In this document: in pieces, positions 42,144 to 50,966 of the stretch
How positions within the stretch are numbered: position 1 is the stretch's first letter
How the letters are laid out: the number at the start of each line of letters is the position of its first letter
Translations under genes and position numbers: made by a program
Assembly (NCBI GenBank): GCA_963770915.1
Contig: CAVYRG010000001.1
Span: 186,001 to 250,000, forward strand
Length of the DNA: 64,000 bases
Source: PALSA-270 sp963770915
Lineage (GTDB): Bacteria; Acidobacteriota; Terriglobia; Terriglobales; Acidobacteriaceae
Direction of reading: 5' to 3'
Notes under the pieces: model-generated
Database searches by the model: none
What the model was told of the DNA's origin: nothing
Seen by the model: only the letters and a program-made list of their open reading frames with translations

Positions 42144-43271
42144 ATGCCAGAAAAGACCGGGATAGAACAAGTCGTAGAAAAAGCAGTGTCGGAGGCTATG
42201 GAAGCCCACGTCGGACAGCTCCGGATCGAGCTTGTGCGGCGGGTCGTCGAGCAAGTCGGCCCGCAACTGGGCGGCTCGCCCGAGGGCACTCCCGCGGGGC
42301 TCCTCAAGGCAGTTTCGGCCATTCAGACCGGAACCACGCAGCGCGAAATTCTGCGCGCCTTGCTCGATAATACCTCGCGTTATTGCGGTCGCACCGCCCT
42401 GTTTGTCGTCAAAGGCGGAGCGGCAACCGGCTGGCAGGGACGCGCCTTTGCCAACTTTGAAGAAATCAAGGATTTTGCTCTCGACGTCAGCAGCGGAGTT
42501 GCCGCCCGCGCTTTGCAGTCGCGAATGGCCTTCGCGGGCGGCACGGGCGAAATCGACGCGAAGTTCGTTGCCCATTTTGGAGCGCCCACCGAAGACCACG
42601 TCTTCGTGCTCCCGCTGCTGTTGAAGGATCGCGTCGCCGCTCTGATCTATGCGGACGGAGGAACCGAAGCCGGGGGGAAAATCGACAACGCCGCCCTGGA
42701 ACTGCTGGTCGTTAGCGCGAGTGCGTGGCTGGAGGTCGCTGCCCTGCGCAAGCAGGCTCACAAGGAGGGCGCTGCCGAGCCGGCTGCCGAGGCACAACCG
42801 GCAGTCGAAGCTCCCGTGCACGCCGCACCATCGTTTTCAGATCCTTTCGCCGCGCACGCGCCGATTCATTCCGCTCCGAAACCGGCGGCGATTCCGGTCG
42901 AACCCGCGGCTGAAACCGTCATGGTGGCCGAAGCGCCAGCGCTATCCGCGGCTGCTGTTGCAGTCGCGCCGGCCCCGGATGCCCTCGCCTCTTTGTCGCC
43001 GGAAGACGCCGAGGTGCATCGCAAAGCGCAGCGTTTTGCCCGCCTTCTGGTCGACGAAATCAAGCTCTACAACCAAGCCAAGGTCACCGAAGGCCGCAAG
43101 AACAGGGATCTTTATGATCGCTTGAAGGAAGACATTGACAAGAGCAACGCCACCTACCAGAAGCGCTACGGCGGAAGCGTTGCATCCGACAAAGACTACT
43201 TTAACCACGAACTGGTGCGTAGCCTCGCCGAGGATGACCGTTCGCTCATGGGCGCCAATTTTCAGCGATAA
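42144..43271 (+). CDS. Conserved GAF-like protein with Ala/Pro-rich linker
   Basis: A 375-residue protein. After a helical N-terminus (about 1-50) comes a GAF-like domain (about 55-200: TQREILRALLDNTSRYCGRTALFVVKGGAATGWQGRAF and VFVLPLLLKDRVAALIYADGG). An Ala/Pro/Val-rich linker (about 205-285) leads to a conserved helical C-terminus (EDAEVHRKAQRFARLLVDEIKLYNQAKVTEGRKNRDLYDRLKEDIDKSNATYQKRY). I recall this pattern from acidobacterial genomes next to a lytic transglycosylase gene, as here (nine bases apart). It may be a cytosolic signalling or cell-envelope factor; the function is unknown. Confidence 0.78.
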   Translation: MPEKTGIEQVVEKAVSEAMEAHVGQLRIELVRRVVEQVGPQLGGSPEGTPAGLLKAVSAIQTGTTQREILRALLDNTSRYCGRTALFVVKGGAATGWQGRAFANFEEIKDFALDVSSGVAARALQSRMAFAGGTGEIDAKFVAHFGAPTEDHVFVLPLLLKDRVAALIYADGGTEAGGKIDNAALELLVVSASAWLEVAALRKQAHKEGAAEPAAEAQPAVEAPVHAAPSFSDPFAAHAPIHSAPKPAAIPVEPAAETVMVAEAPALSAAAVAVAPAPDALASLSPEDAEVHRKAQRFARLLVDEIKLYNQAKVTEGRKNRDLYDRLKEDIDKSNATYQKRYGGSVASDKDYFNHELVRSLAEDDRSLMGANFQR

Positions 43272-43280
43272 TGGAGTGCA

Positions 43281-45572
43281 GTGGGCGGACCTTTCCGGAA
43301 ATTGATATTCGCTGTTTTTTTGGCTGTTGCCTGCGCCAGCTGGGGTGGTGTGGTTTCACAACCAGCTGCGCAATCGTCTGCACAGCAGCCAGCCTCGCAT
43401 AAGAAGAAAACGCAGCGAAAGAGCAGCTCTCATCCAGCCGGCCGGCGCAAGCGGCCTTCTCCGCGCGTGCGCCGCATGCGACAGGCGTTTGTGGCCTCGA
43501 CCAGCCTCAAGCCCATGGCGCGGCAGTTGCTGCAGGATCGCACTCCCGCCGCCTACTCCGGAGTAGAGGCTTTTGCCCGCCGCAATGCCAGCCAGGACTC
43601 CGGCGCGCTGGCCTGGCTCGTCGTCGGCTATGCCCACGTTCTGGATGGCAACTACGCCGCCGCCATCGATCCGCTCAACCGCGCCAAGCCCCATGCCGGC
43701 GATTTGGGAGACTACGTCAGTTACTACCTGGGTTCGGCTTACTTCCAGACCGGGAGGTTTGCCGAGGCGACCGCGCAACTGGCGGACTTCGACAAGGCCT
43801 TTCCGGATTCGCTGTTGAGCCGCGATGCGCACGTCGTATACGCGAACGCATTGCTTTCGGTGAACCAGCCCAAGGACGCCATCGCCCTGCTCGAAAAAGA
43901 TCGCTCGCCCATCCGCGCCGACATTGAACTTGCTCTGGGACGCGCCTACGCGGCCAGCGGAGACCGGGACAAGGCAATCTCCATTCTGCGCAATCTTTAT
44001 TTCACCATGCCGCTCAGCGGGGAAGTAGATCAGGCCGATGCCGAGCTCAAGAAGCTATCTGCCACAGGGCCATTGCCTGCACCCGGATTCACCGAGCGCA
44101 AGATTCGCGCCGACTTGTTGCTGCGGGGCAGGCGCTACGACGATGCGGCGGATGCCTATCGTGACCTGATCAACGACGCCGATCCCAGCGTGCGTCCGTC
44201 ATTGCAATTGGCTCTAGCGACCGCGCTGCGCCGCGGCGGGCACGACCGCGATGCCAAGCGTGTGCTGGATTCCATTCCTTCTTCTACGCCCGAAATCAAT
44301 GCCGAGCGGCTGTTCAATTTCGGCGAGATTGCGCGTGACGACAATGACGATGATGGCTTCCTCAACATTTTGCAGCAGATCCGGCAAACCGCGCCCACCA
44401 GTTCCTGGCTGGAGCAGGCTTTGCTTTCGGCGGGAAATATCTATTTGCTGCGCCCGGATTACGATCGCGCCATTGATTCCTATCGCGAACTGCAGCAGCG
44501 ATTTCCCCAAGCCAGCCGCGCCTCCTACGCCCATTGGAAAGTGGCGTGGCTGAGTTTTCGCCAGGGACGCACCGATGAGGCCAAGAAAGAATTTGAGAAC
44601 CAGATCGCCTTGTACCCTGATTCGGCCGAGGTCCCTTCCGCGCTCTACTGGCGCGGCCGCCTCGCGGAAGAGGATGGGGACGCGGCCATGGCGCGCGCTT
44701 ACTATCAGAAGGTTTCCGATCGCTTCCGCAACTACTACTACGGTGACTTAGCGCGAAAACGTCTCACTCAGTTGAAATCGACGGGCGAGTCGGTGGAGTA
44801 TCCGCTGCTCGACCACATTCCACCCATCAGCGCGAACGCGAGCGTGACGGCCGATCCGCCTCCCGACGACGACTTGCGCGTGCAAAAAGCCGAGCTGCTG
44901 GAAAACGGTGCGCTGCTCGATTTCGCTGTCCGCGAGCTGCAGGCTGCCGCCAAAGATAACCCCGGCAACTGGCTTCCCGCCGAAACCGCCCACCTTTACG
45001 AAGACATCGGGCGCTACGACATGGCCCTGGAAACGGTCAAGCGCGCCGTTCCCAATTATTTCGCGCTCGATCTTCCCAGCCTGCCGCGATCCTACTGGGA
45101 GGCTCTTTTTCCCAAGCCCTATTGGAGCGACCTGCGGAAGTTTGCTTCGGCGAACGGGCTCGATCCGTATCTCGTGGCGTCGCTCATCCGCCAGGAATCC
45201 GCATTCAATCCCAATGCGCTCTCCCGTAAGAATGCTGTCGGCCTGATGCAGTTGCTGCCCAAGGCGGGAAGGATGGTGGCCCACCAGATTCATCTCCGGC
45301 ATTTCTCCACCAACCAGCTTTTCACTCCCACGGTGAACATGCAGCTCGGCACGCGCTACTTCCGCAACACGGTCGATAAATTCGGCGCTTTTGAATACGC
45401 CCTGGCCGCTTACAACGCCGGCGACGACCGCGTAACCACATGGCTCTCGCTGGGCAAGTACCGCGATCCCCAGGAGTTTGTGGAAAGCATTCCGTTTACG
45501 GAAACTCGCGAATACGTGCAAGCCATCCTGCGCAATGCCAACGTCTATCGCCAGTTATACGGCGCGCAGTGA
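43281..45572 (+). CDS. Soluble lytic murein transglycosylase with TPR-like superhelix
   Basis: A 763-residue protein from a GTG. A signal-type N-terminus (LIFAVFLAVACASWGGVV) and a basic low-complexity stretch (about 35-70) precede a long TPR/superhelical region (about 75-590). The SLT catalytic domain (about 610-760) carries YLVASLIRQESAFNPNALSRKNAVGLMQLLPKAG (catalytic Glu in RQESAF) and YALAAYNAGDDRV. It cleaves the glycan backbone of peptidoglycan to 1,6-anhydro products in the periplasm. It is coupled to the GAF-like gene upstream. Confidence 0.93.
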   Translation: MGGPFRKLIFAVFLAVACASWGGVVSQPAAQSSAQQPASHKKKTQRKSSSHPAGRRKRPSPRVRRMRQAFVASTSLKPMARQLLQDRTPAAYSGVEAFARRNASQDSGALAWLVVGYAHVLDGNYAAAIDPLNRAKPHAGDLGDYVSYYLGSAYFQTGRFAEATAQLADFDKAFPDSLLSRDAHVVYANALLSVNQPKDAIALLEKDRSPIRADIELALGRAYAASGDRDKAISILRNLYFTMPLSGEVDQADAELKKLSATGPLPAPGFTERKIRADLLLRGRRYDDAADAYRDLINDADPSVRPSLQLALATALRRGGHDRDAKRVLDSIPSSTPEINAERLFNFGEIARDDNDDDGFLNILQQIRQTAPTSSWLEQALLSAGNIYLLRPDYDRAIDSYRELQQRFPQASRASYAHWKVAWLSFRQGRTDEAKKEFENQIALYPDSAEVPSALYWRGRLAEEDGDAAMARAYYQKVSDRFRNYYYGDLARKRLTQLKSTGESVEYPLLDHIPPISANASVTADPPPDDDLRVQKAELLENGALLDFAVRELQAAAKDNPGNWLPAETAHLYEDIGRYDMALETVKRAVPNYFALDLPSLPRSYWEALFPKPYWSDLRKFASANGLDPYLVASLIRQESAFNPNALSRKNAVGLMQLLPKAGRMVAHQIHLRHFSTNQLFTPTVNMQLGTRYFRNTVDKFGAFEYALAAYNAGDDRVTTWLSLGKYRDPQEFVESIPFTETREYVQAILRNANVYRQLYGAQ

Positions 45573-45687
45573 GCCGGGGAATTTTACAACTTTCCACTCT
45601 TCCTCAGACTCGCCAGGCGTAAAATCGACTTCTGCTGAAGTGCGTTCCGCTCTGGCCAGGTTCTCAAACCGCGAAAAGGAGAAAAGC

Positions 45688-46182
45688 ATGAAATCCTCGA
45701 AGACTCCCATTCCCAAGGGCTATCACACCATTACCCCCTCTCTGACCGTTCGCAACGCCGCACAGGCCATCGACTTCTACAAGAAGGCACTGGGCGCGGA
45801 AGTACTCGTACGCATGGATAACCCAGACGGCAAAGTCGGCCATGCGGAATTGAAGATCGGCGACTCCGTTCTCTTTCTCGGCGACGAGATGCCCGGCATG
45901 GGCAACAAGGCGCCGCAGACCCTGGGCGGCACCACTGGCGGAATGTTCTTGTATGTCGAAGACGTGGACAGGTCTTACGCCACGGCCCTGGCTGCCGGTG
46001 GGAAGACGGTGATGCCCGTGACCGACATGTTCTGGGGCGACCGCTATGGCACTTTCCTAGATCCTTTTGGCCACACCTGGGGCATTGCCACCCACACCCA
46101 GGATATGACCGCCGAGGAAATCGAGGAAGGCGCAAAGCAGTTCCACGCGGAGATGGCGCAGCAACAAAAAAAGTCAGCGTAA
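45688..46182 (+). CDS. VOC-superfamily protein (glyoxalase/PhnB-like)
   Basis: A 164-residue protein from ATG 45688 with an AAAAGGAG site. It has the PhnB-like pattern: GYHTITPSLTVRNAAQAIDFYKKALGAEVLVRM, VGHAELKIGDSVLFLGDEMP and GGMFLYVEDVDRSYATALAAGGKTVMPVTDMFWGDRYGTFLDPFGHTWGIATH. Such proteins are often metal-binding dioxygenase-fold enzymes or resistance-like binders. A frame from 45478 overlaps the transglycosylase gene and is rejected. Confidence 0.9.
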   Translation: MKSSKTPIPKGYHTITPSLTVRNAAQAIDFYKKALGAEVLVRMDNPDGKVGHAELKIGDSVLFLGDEMPGMGNKAPQTLGGTTGGMFLYVEDVDRSYATALAAGGKTVMPVTDMFWGDRYGTFLDPFGHTWGIATHTQDMTAEEIEEGAKQFHAEMAQQQKKSA

Positions 46183-46273
46183 GAGAACGGGGATGAGACC
46201 ATCATCCTGAAGCGGAGCGGGAACTTCGCGCGTCGAGGTTCCCGCACCACTACTCAGGCGTGACTTGGCGCAA

Positions 46274-46780
46274 CTAGGCCGACTTTTCCCGCGCCGGCGT
46301 TTTGACGAACAGAATCTCAATCGCCAGTAAACTCGCTCCCACCACAATCGCGCTATCGGCCACATTGAACGCCGGCCATTGGTAGCTTCCGATATAGAAG
46401 AGCAGGAAATCCACCACTCGCCCGCTCAACAGCCGATCCCACAGGTTTCCCAGCGCACCGCCGAGGATCAAGGCCAGGCCAATCCCCGTGGTGGCCATGG
46501 TGTGACTGCTACGCCACAAGAGAATAGACACGATCACCAGGGCAACGATCGAAAAGATCACCAGCATCGCAATTTTCCACGCCGAGGGCGATTCCGCGAA
46601 CAGGCTGAAGGCCGCGCCGCGGTTCTCAACGTGCGTGAGATAGAAGAACCCGGGGATTAACTTCTTCGACTGGTACAGAGGAATATCCTTCACGACCACC
46701 CATTTGGTCACCCGGTCGAGCGCCAGCACCGCAACAGCGATCATAAGGTGATACTTCCGCATGGCCCGATGGTCGATCAT
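46274..46780 (-). CDS. lspA: Lipoprotein signal peptidase (signal peptidase II)
   Basis: A 168-residue four-TM aspartic protease. The family motifs are LDRVTKWVVV, FFYLTHVENRGAAFSLF, GALGNLWDRLLSGRVVDFL (first catalytic Asp) and WPAFNVADSAIVVGASLL (second Asp). It removes prolipoprotein signal peptides after lipidation. Its ATG overlaps the ileS stop (ATGA), the common ileS-lspA pairing. Confidence 0.96.
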   Translation of the reverse strand: MIDHRAMRKYHLMIAVAVLALDRVTKWVVVKDIPLYQSKKLIPGFFYLTHVENRGAAFSLFAESPSAWKIAMLVIFSIVALVIVSILLWRSSHTMATTGIGLALILGGALGNLWDRLLSGRVVDFLLFYIGSYQWPAFNVADSAIVVGASLLAIEILFVKTPAREKSA

Positions 46781-49629
46781 TGTGCGTCTGAACCCTCGGC
46801 CGCGGCAGCCTCAGCTCCGATTTCTTTGAGCACCGCGCTGCAGCGCTCGCAAACGGTAGGGAACATAGGATTCTCGCCGACTCGCGTGGAGTAGTTCCAG
46901 CAGCGTTCGCACTTCTGGCCATCGGCTTTGGCCACGGCGATGCTGGCCGCGCTCGCCCCATTCGTCGCCGCTTGTTTCAGCGAAACATGCGAGACGATGA
47001 ACAGATACCGCAACTGATCCTTGTATCGTTCCAGGACTTGGTACAAATCGCCGGAGGCGGTAATCGCGAGCTGAGCTTCGAGTCCTCCGCCGATCGTTTT
47101 GTTGGCGCGCAATTCTTCTAGCTGCTTCAACACGTCTTCGCGAAAATCGCGCAGCATCTTCCAGTCGCGCAGTTGCGATGCATCCTCGGCTGTGATGTTC
47201 TCTCCCAAAATCTCGTCCGCTGCGGGAAACTTCGCCAGGTGCACGCTTTCCGCCCGATTATCCACGACCGGCAGATACCCCCAAATCTCATCCGACGTGA
47301 AACTCATGATGGGCGCCAGCAGCCGCACCAGCGTCTCGGCGATTTTCCACAGCGCCGTCTGCGCCGAGCGTCGCCCGGGCGACTTGGGCGCATAGGTGTA
47401 AAGCCGGTCTTTCAGCACATCAAAATAAAATGCGCTCAGGTCCACCACGCAGAAATCGTTCACTCGGTGGTAAATCTTGTGGAAGGCGAATTCCTCATAC
47501 CAGCGCACCACATCGGCCGCGAGAGCGGCGGTTTGGCGAAGCATGTACTGGTCCAGCGCTTCCATCTGCTCGAACGGAACCGAGTCCGCCTGAGGACGGA
47601 AATCGAACAGGTTGCCGAGTGCATTCTTCAACGTGTTGCGAATCTTGCGGTAGTTGTCGGCGATGCGCTGCATCAACTGCTCGGAACCAACCACGTCGTC
47701 GCGAAAATCCACCGACGCGACCCACAGGCGCACGATCTCCCCGCCCAGCCGGTTGGCGATGTCGGCCGGATCGACGTCGTTGCCCCGCGATTTCGACATG
47801 GCTCGCCCCTGCTCATCCAGCGTCCAGCCCGGGCTGGCGCAGCTGCGATAAGGCGAGGCGCCGTGCGTTCCCATGGCGCAGAGCAGGGAAGACATGAACC
47901 ATCCGCGAAACTGATCGCCGCCTTCGAGATACAGATCCGCGGGCCAGGGCAGGCTCGGGTCGTGCCCGAGCACGGCATCATGGCTCGATCCCGACTCAAA
48001 CCACACATCAATGATGTCGTTCTCCTTGGCGAAGTTTGTACCGCCGCACTGCCGGCACTTCGCGCCGGAGGCGATCGCGTCCGCTTCCGGCCCATACCAT
48101 GCGTCGGCGCCCGAGCGGGCAAAAAGCTCCACAACTTTCTTGTTGACGGCGGGATCATTCAGCGGAGCTTTGCAGCCCTCGCAGATGAACACCGCGATAG
48201 GCACCCCCCAAATGCGCTGCCGCGAAATGCACCAATCCGGACGCGTGGCAATCATGTTGGCGATGCGCTCCTCGCCCCACGCCGGGTCCCATTTCACCTT
48301 CTTGATCTCATCGAGCGAGCGGCTACGCAGCGTTCCTCCGCCCGCCATCGCCGTTTCCATCGAAATAAACCACTGCTCGGTGGCGCGAAAAATGATGGGA
48401 TTGTGGCAGCGCCAGCAGTGCGGATAAGAATGCTCCAGCTTCTCCGAATGCAGCAGCACGCCGCGCTTCTTCAGCAGCTCGACGATGACCGGGTTCGCCT
48501 TGAAAACCTGCATCCCGTCGTATTCCGGCAAGCCGTTGTGCAGGCGTCCGGCCGAATCCACATCGCACTTGGGGTCGAGTTTGTATTTCGTGCCGGTAAC
48601 GAAGTCCTCCGCGCCATGAGCCGGCGCAGTGTGCACCACGCCCGTGCCGGTGTCCATGGTGACGTAGTCGGCCAGCACGCCAAGAATTTCGCGATCCAAA
48701 AACGGATGCGTGAACTTGAAGTATTCCAGCTTGTTCCCGGGAAATTGCGCGAGCTGAACCGGCGCCGTCAGGCCAACTTTGTCGGTGAACTCTTTCGCCA
48801 GTTTTTGTGCGACGATATAAACCTCGCCCTCGGACGCCGATTCCAACGCCACGTACTCCTCGCCGGGCTGAAATGCCACCGCCATCGACGCCGGCAGGGT
48901 CCACGGAGTCGTGGTCCAGATCACCGTGAAGACTTTTTTCCCAGCCAGGGAAGGATCGAGCTTCGCCGGATCATCTTTCGCCGGATATTTCACCCACACG
49001 GTGGGGCTGGTATGCGTCTCATATTCCACTTCCGCTTCCGCCAGGGCCGTTTCATCGTGAATGCACCAGTAGACCGAGCGCAGCCCCTTGTAGACAAAGT
49101 TCTTTTCGAAGAACGCGTAGAAGGTCTTGAGCACCACCGCTTCGTACTGCGGAGTCATCGTGGAGTAAGGCTCGTCGAACTGGCCGAAGACTCCGATGCG
49201 CTTGAACTGCTCCCGCTGCAAGTCGAGATACTTCTGCGCGTATTTCCGGCACTCCGCGCGAACGTCCAGCTTCTGCATTTGCAGCTTTTTGCCGCCGAGC
49301 TGCTGGTCGACTTTGATCTCAATGGGCAGCCCGTGACAATCCCATCCTGGAACGTATGGCGAATCGAATCCCGACATGGTTTTCGACTTGACGATAAAAT
49401 CCTTCAGGCACTTATTGAGGGCGTGGCCCAGATGAATGGGACCGTTGGCGTATGGCGGGCCATCGTGCAAAACGTATCCGGGCGCGCGTTTTCGCGCCTT
49501 GCGGATGCCTTCGTACAGGCCCATCTTCTGCCATCGCTCCAGCAATTTGGGTTCGTTCTGCGGCAGGTTGGCTTTCATAGGAAAGCCGGTTTTGGGCAGA
49601 TTAAGGGTGGACTTTAGGTCGAACGGCAC
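46777..49629 (-). CDS. ileS: Isoleucyl-tRNA synthetase
   Basis: A class I synthetase of about 950 residues. It begins with the conserved LKSTLNLPKTGFPMKANLPQ and has the HIGH-type PIHLGHALNK, the DCHGLPIE motif and the KMSKS-type motif AMSKSRGN. The anticodon-binding domain is followed by a C-terminal zinc finger CERCWNYS with VCERC. I prefer the GTG at 49629 with a GGGAG site, because an ATG at 49665 (12 residues longer) overlaps a TATAAT box and has no ribosome-binding site. It is coupled to lspA. Confidence 0.96.
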   Translation of the reverse strand: MPFDLKSTLNLPKTGFPMKANLPQNEPKLLERWQKMGLYEGIRKARKRAPGYVLHDGPPYANGPIHLGHALNKCLKDFIVKSKTMSGFDSPYVPGWDCHGLPIEIKVDQQLGGKKLQMQKLDVRAECRKYAQKYLDLQREQFKRIGVFGQFDEPYSTMTPQYEAVVLKTFYAFFEKNFVYKGLRSVYWCIHDETALAEAEVEYETHTSPTVWVKYPAKDDPAKLDPSLAGKKVFTVIWTTTPWTLPASMAVAFQPGEEYVALESASEGEVYIVAQKLAKEFTDKVGLTAPVQLAQFPGNKLEYFKFTHPFLDREILGVLADYVTMDTGTGVVHTAPAHGAEDFVTGTKYKLDPKCDVDSAGRLHNGLPEYDGMQVFKANPVIVELLKKRGVLLHSEKLEHSYPHCWRCHNPIIFRATEQWFISMETAMAGGGTLRSRSLDEIKKVKWDPAWGEERIANMIATRPDWCISRQRIWGVPIAVFICEGCKAPLNDPAVNKKVVELFARSGADAWYGPEADAIASGAKCRQCGGTNFAKENDIIDVWFESGSSHDAVLGHDPSLPWPADLYLEGGDQFRGWFMSSLLCAMGTHGASPYRSCASPGWTLDEQGRAMSKSRGNDVDPADIANRLGGEIVRLWVASVDFRDDVVGSEQLMQRIADNYRKIRNTLKNALGNLFDFRPQADSVPFEQMEALDQYMLRQTAALAADVVRWYEEFAFHKIYHRVNDFCVVDLSAFYFDVLKDRLYTYAPKSPGRRSAQTALWKIAETLVRLLAPIMSFTSDEIWGYLPVVDNRAESVHLAKFPAADEILGENITAEDASQLRDWKMLRDFREDVLKQLEELRANKTIGGGLEAQLAITASGDLYQVLERYKDQLRYLFIVSHVSLKQAATNGASAASIAVAKADGQKCERCWNYSTRVGENPMFPTVCERCSAVLKEIGAEAAAAEGSDAQ

Positions 49630-49663
49630 TCGGCAATTTTCTCCCAAATGATTGATTTTTTTC

Positions 49664-49692
49664 ATTATAGGGAGCCTGCAGGGGAACGTCCA
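49664..49692 (-). promoter_or_regulatory. Probable ileS promoter
   Basis: On the minus strand TGGACG (49692-49687), a 17-base spacer and TATAAT (49669-49664). The predicted transcript start lies near 49657, inside the longest ileS frame. This supports the GTG at 49629 as the translation start with a leader of about 28 bases. Confidence 0.5.
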
Positions 49693-49744
49693 TTGGCGGG
49701 CTCGGGCCCGTCACCATCGGCACGGAGACTCGCCAAAAGCACTG

Positions 49745-49772
49745 TCGACAAGTGTCAAAAAGCGTGTACAAT
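49745..49772 (+). promoter_or_regulatory. Probable promoter of the TonB gene
   Basis: TCGACA (49745-49750), a 16-base spacer and TACAAT (49767-49772). It would give a leader of nearly 190 bases before the ATG at 49967, long enough for post-transcriptional control, though no known riboswitch was recognised. Confidence 0.42.
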
Positions 49773-49966
49773 CTGCGCATTGGTAACTTTTTTCCGGTCG
49801 AACAGCATCTAACTCTTTAGACTAGACTGGAATGCCCGCTGGCCTGCAGCAACCTCCGGGAAGAAAATACGGGCAGCGAGCAACTTGGCATCCCGCGTGC
49901 TCATCCACTTGGAGAGCGCGGGCGGTGTTGTATCCCGGACCTGCTGAGGGGAACAGGGCGATATTT

Positions 49967-50962
49967 ATGTCAAGCACACCGGTCAACCCCGGCGAGAATT
50001 CCCAACCCGAACTCAATCTTCTGCTCCCCAAGACGACTTTTGACGAGTCGCTCTGGAAGTCGCTCGTCCGCAACGTCGACGAGTTCTTCTTCCCCAAAAA
50101 GCTCCCACCCCTCGTGCTGGAGTCGAAACCGGTTCCGGTTAAAGATATTTGGGGCTTTTACAACTACAAAAAGAACGGCGTCCTCGGCTCCAGCGTGGCG
50201 CACGTTCTCATCCTGGCAGTCATCATTGGCGGAACCATCCTGGCCAGACGATGGGTGCAAGCCGTTACCAAGCCACCGCAAGTGACCGTACTGATCGACC
50301 CGGGCGACATTCCACCTCTGCCGCCCTCGGCCTCGAAATCTGGTGGTGGCGGCGGCGGCGGAGACCGCGACAAGTTGCAAGCCAGCAAAGGCAAGCTGCC
50401 GAAGTTTGCCATGCAGCAGATCGTCCCGCCCATGGTGGTCGTGCGCAACCAGAATCCGAAGTTGACGGCTGAGCCGACGGTTGTGGTCCCACCCCAGATC
50501 CATCTAGCCCTGAACAACCTGCCCGTTCTTGGCGATCCCATGTCGAACGTTGCCGGGCCGCCGTCGAATGGCACGGGTTCCGGCGGAGGCATCGGTTCCG
50601 GTTCGGGCGGCGGCGTCGGTTCGGGCGAAGGCCCGGGCGTCGGCGCCGGTCGCGGCGGCGGCATTGGCGGCGGCGTGTTCCGCGTAGGCGGAGGCGTTTC
50701 CGCGCCCAAGCCGCTCTTCACTCCTGATCCTGAGTATTCCGAAGAAGCCCGCAAAGCTAAGTATCAGGGAACCTGCGTGCTCTGGCTGATTGTGGGTCCG
50801 GACGGCCGCCCGCGTGACATTCGCATCGCCCGCAGCCTGGGGCTGGGTTTGGATGAAAAAGCTATCGACGCCGTTCGGCAATGGAAGTTTGAACCTGCCA
50901 TGAAGGACGGCAAGGCCGTATCGGTGCAGATCAACGTTGAGGTCGAGTTCCACCTGTACTGA
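49967..50962 (+). CDS. TonB-family energy-transducing protein
   Basis: The ATG at 49967 gives 331 residues. The N-terminal cytosolic part includes LWKSLVRNVDEFFFPKKLPPLVLESKPVP, with a TM at about 72-93. A periplasmic Pro/Gly-rich linker (about 110-240) leads to a TonB C-terminal domain (about 245-331: PDPEYSEEARKAKYQGTCVLWLIVGPDGRPRDIRIARSLGLGLDEKAIDAVRQWKFEPA). It transmits proton-motive force to outer-membrane receptors. The N-terminal 60 residues recur in the repeat protein at 10792-12909. It converges with a gene ending in an ExbD-like domain. Confidence 0.9.
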   Translation: MSSTPVNPGENSQPELNLLLPKTTFDESLWKSLVRNVDEFFFPKKLPPLVLESKPVPVKDIWGFYNYKKNGVLGSSVAHVLILAVIIGGTILARRWVQAVTKPPQVTVLIDPGDIPPLPPSASKSGGGGGGGDRDKLQASKGKLPKFAMQQIVPPMVVVRNQNPKLTAEPTVVVPPQIHLALNNLPVLGDPMSNVAGPPSNGTGSGGGIGSGSGGGVGSGEGPGVGAGRGGGIGGGVFRVGGGVSAPKPLFTPDPEYSEEARKAKYQGTCVLWLIVGPDGRPRDIRIARSLGLGLDEKAIDAVRQWKFEPAMKDGKAVSVQINVEVEFHLY

Positions 50963-50966
50963 CGGT

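Larger units (their letters stand above)
49630..49966. other. Divergent regulatory region between ileS and tonB-like gene
   Basis: No gene was seen in about 335 bases. It holds a leftward ileS promoter and a rightward promoter for the TonB-type gene, listed separately. A frame from 49832 upstream of the TonB ATG has no homologous character. Confidence 0.5.

Noticed and set aside
47173..49617. An 814-residue open frame on the plus strand opposite ileS
   Set aside because: It is a GC-bias shadow: the minus strand holds a complete ileS with all motifs, and the plus-strand product shows no domain pattern.
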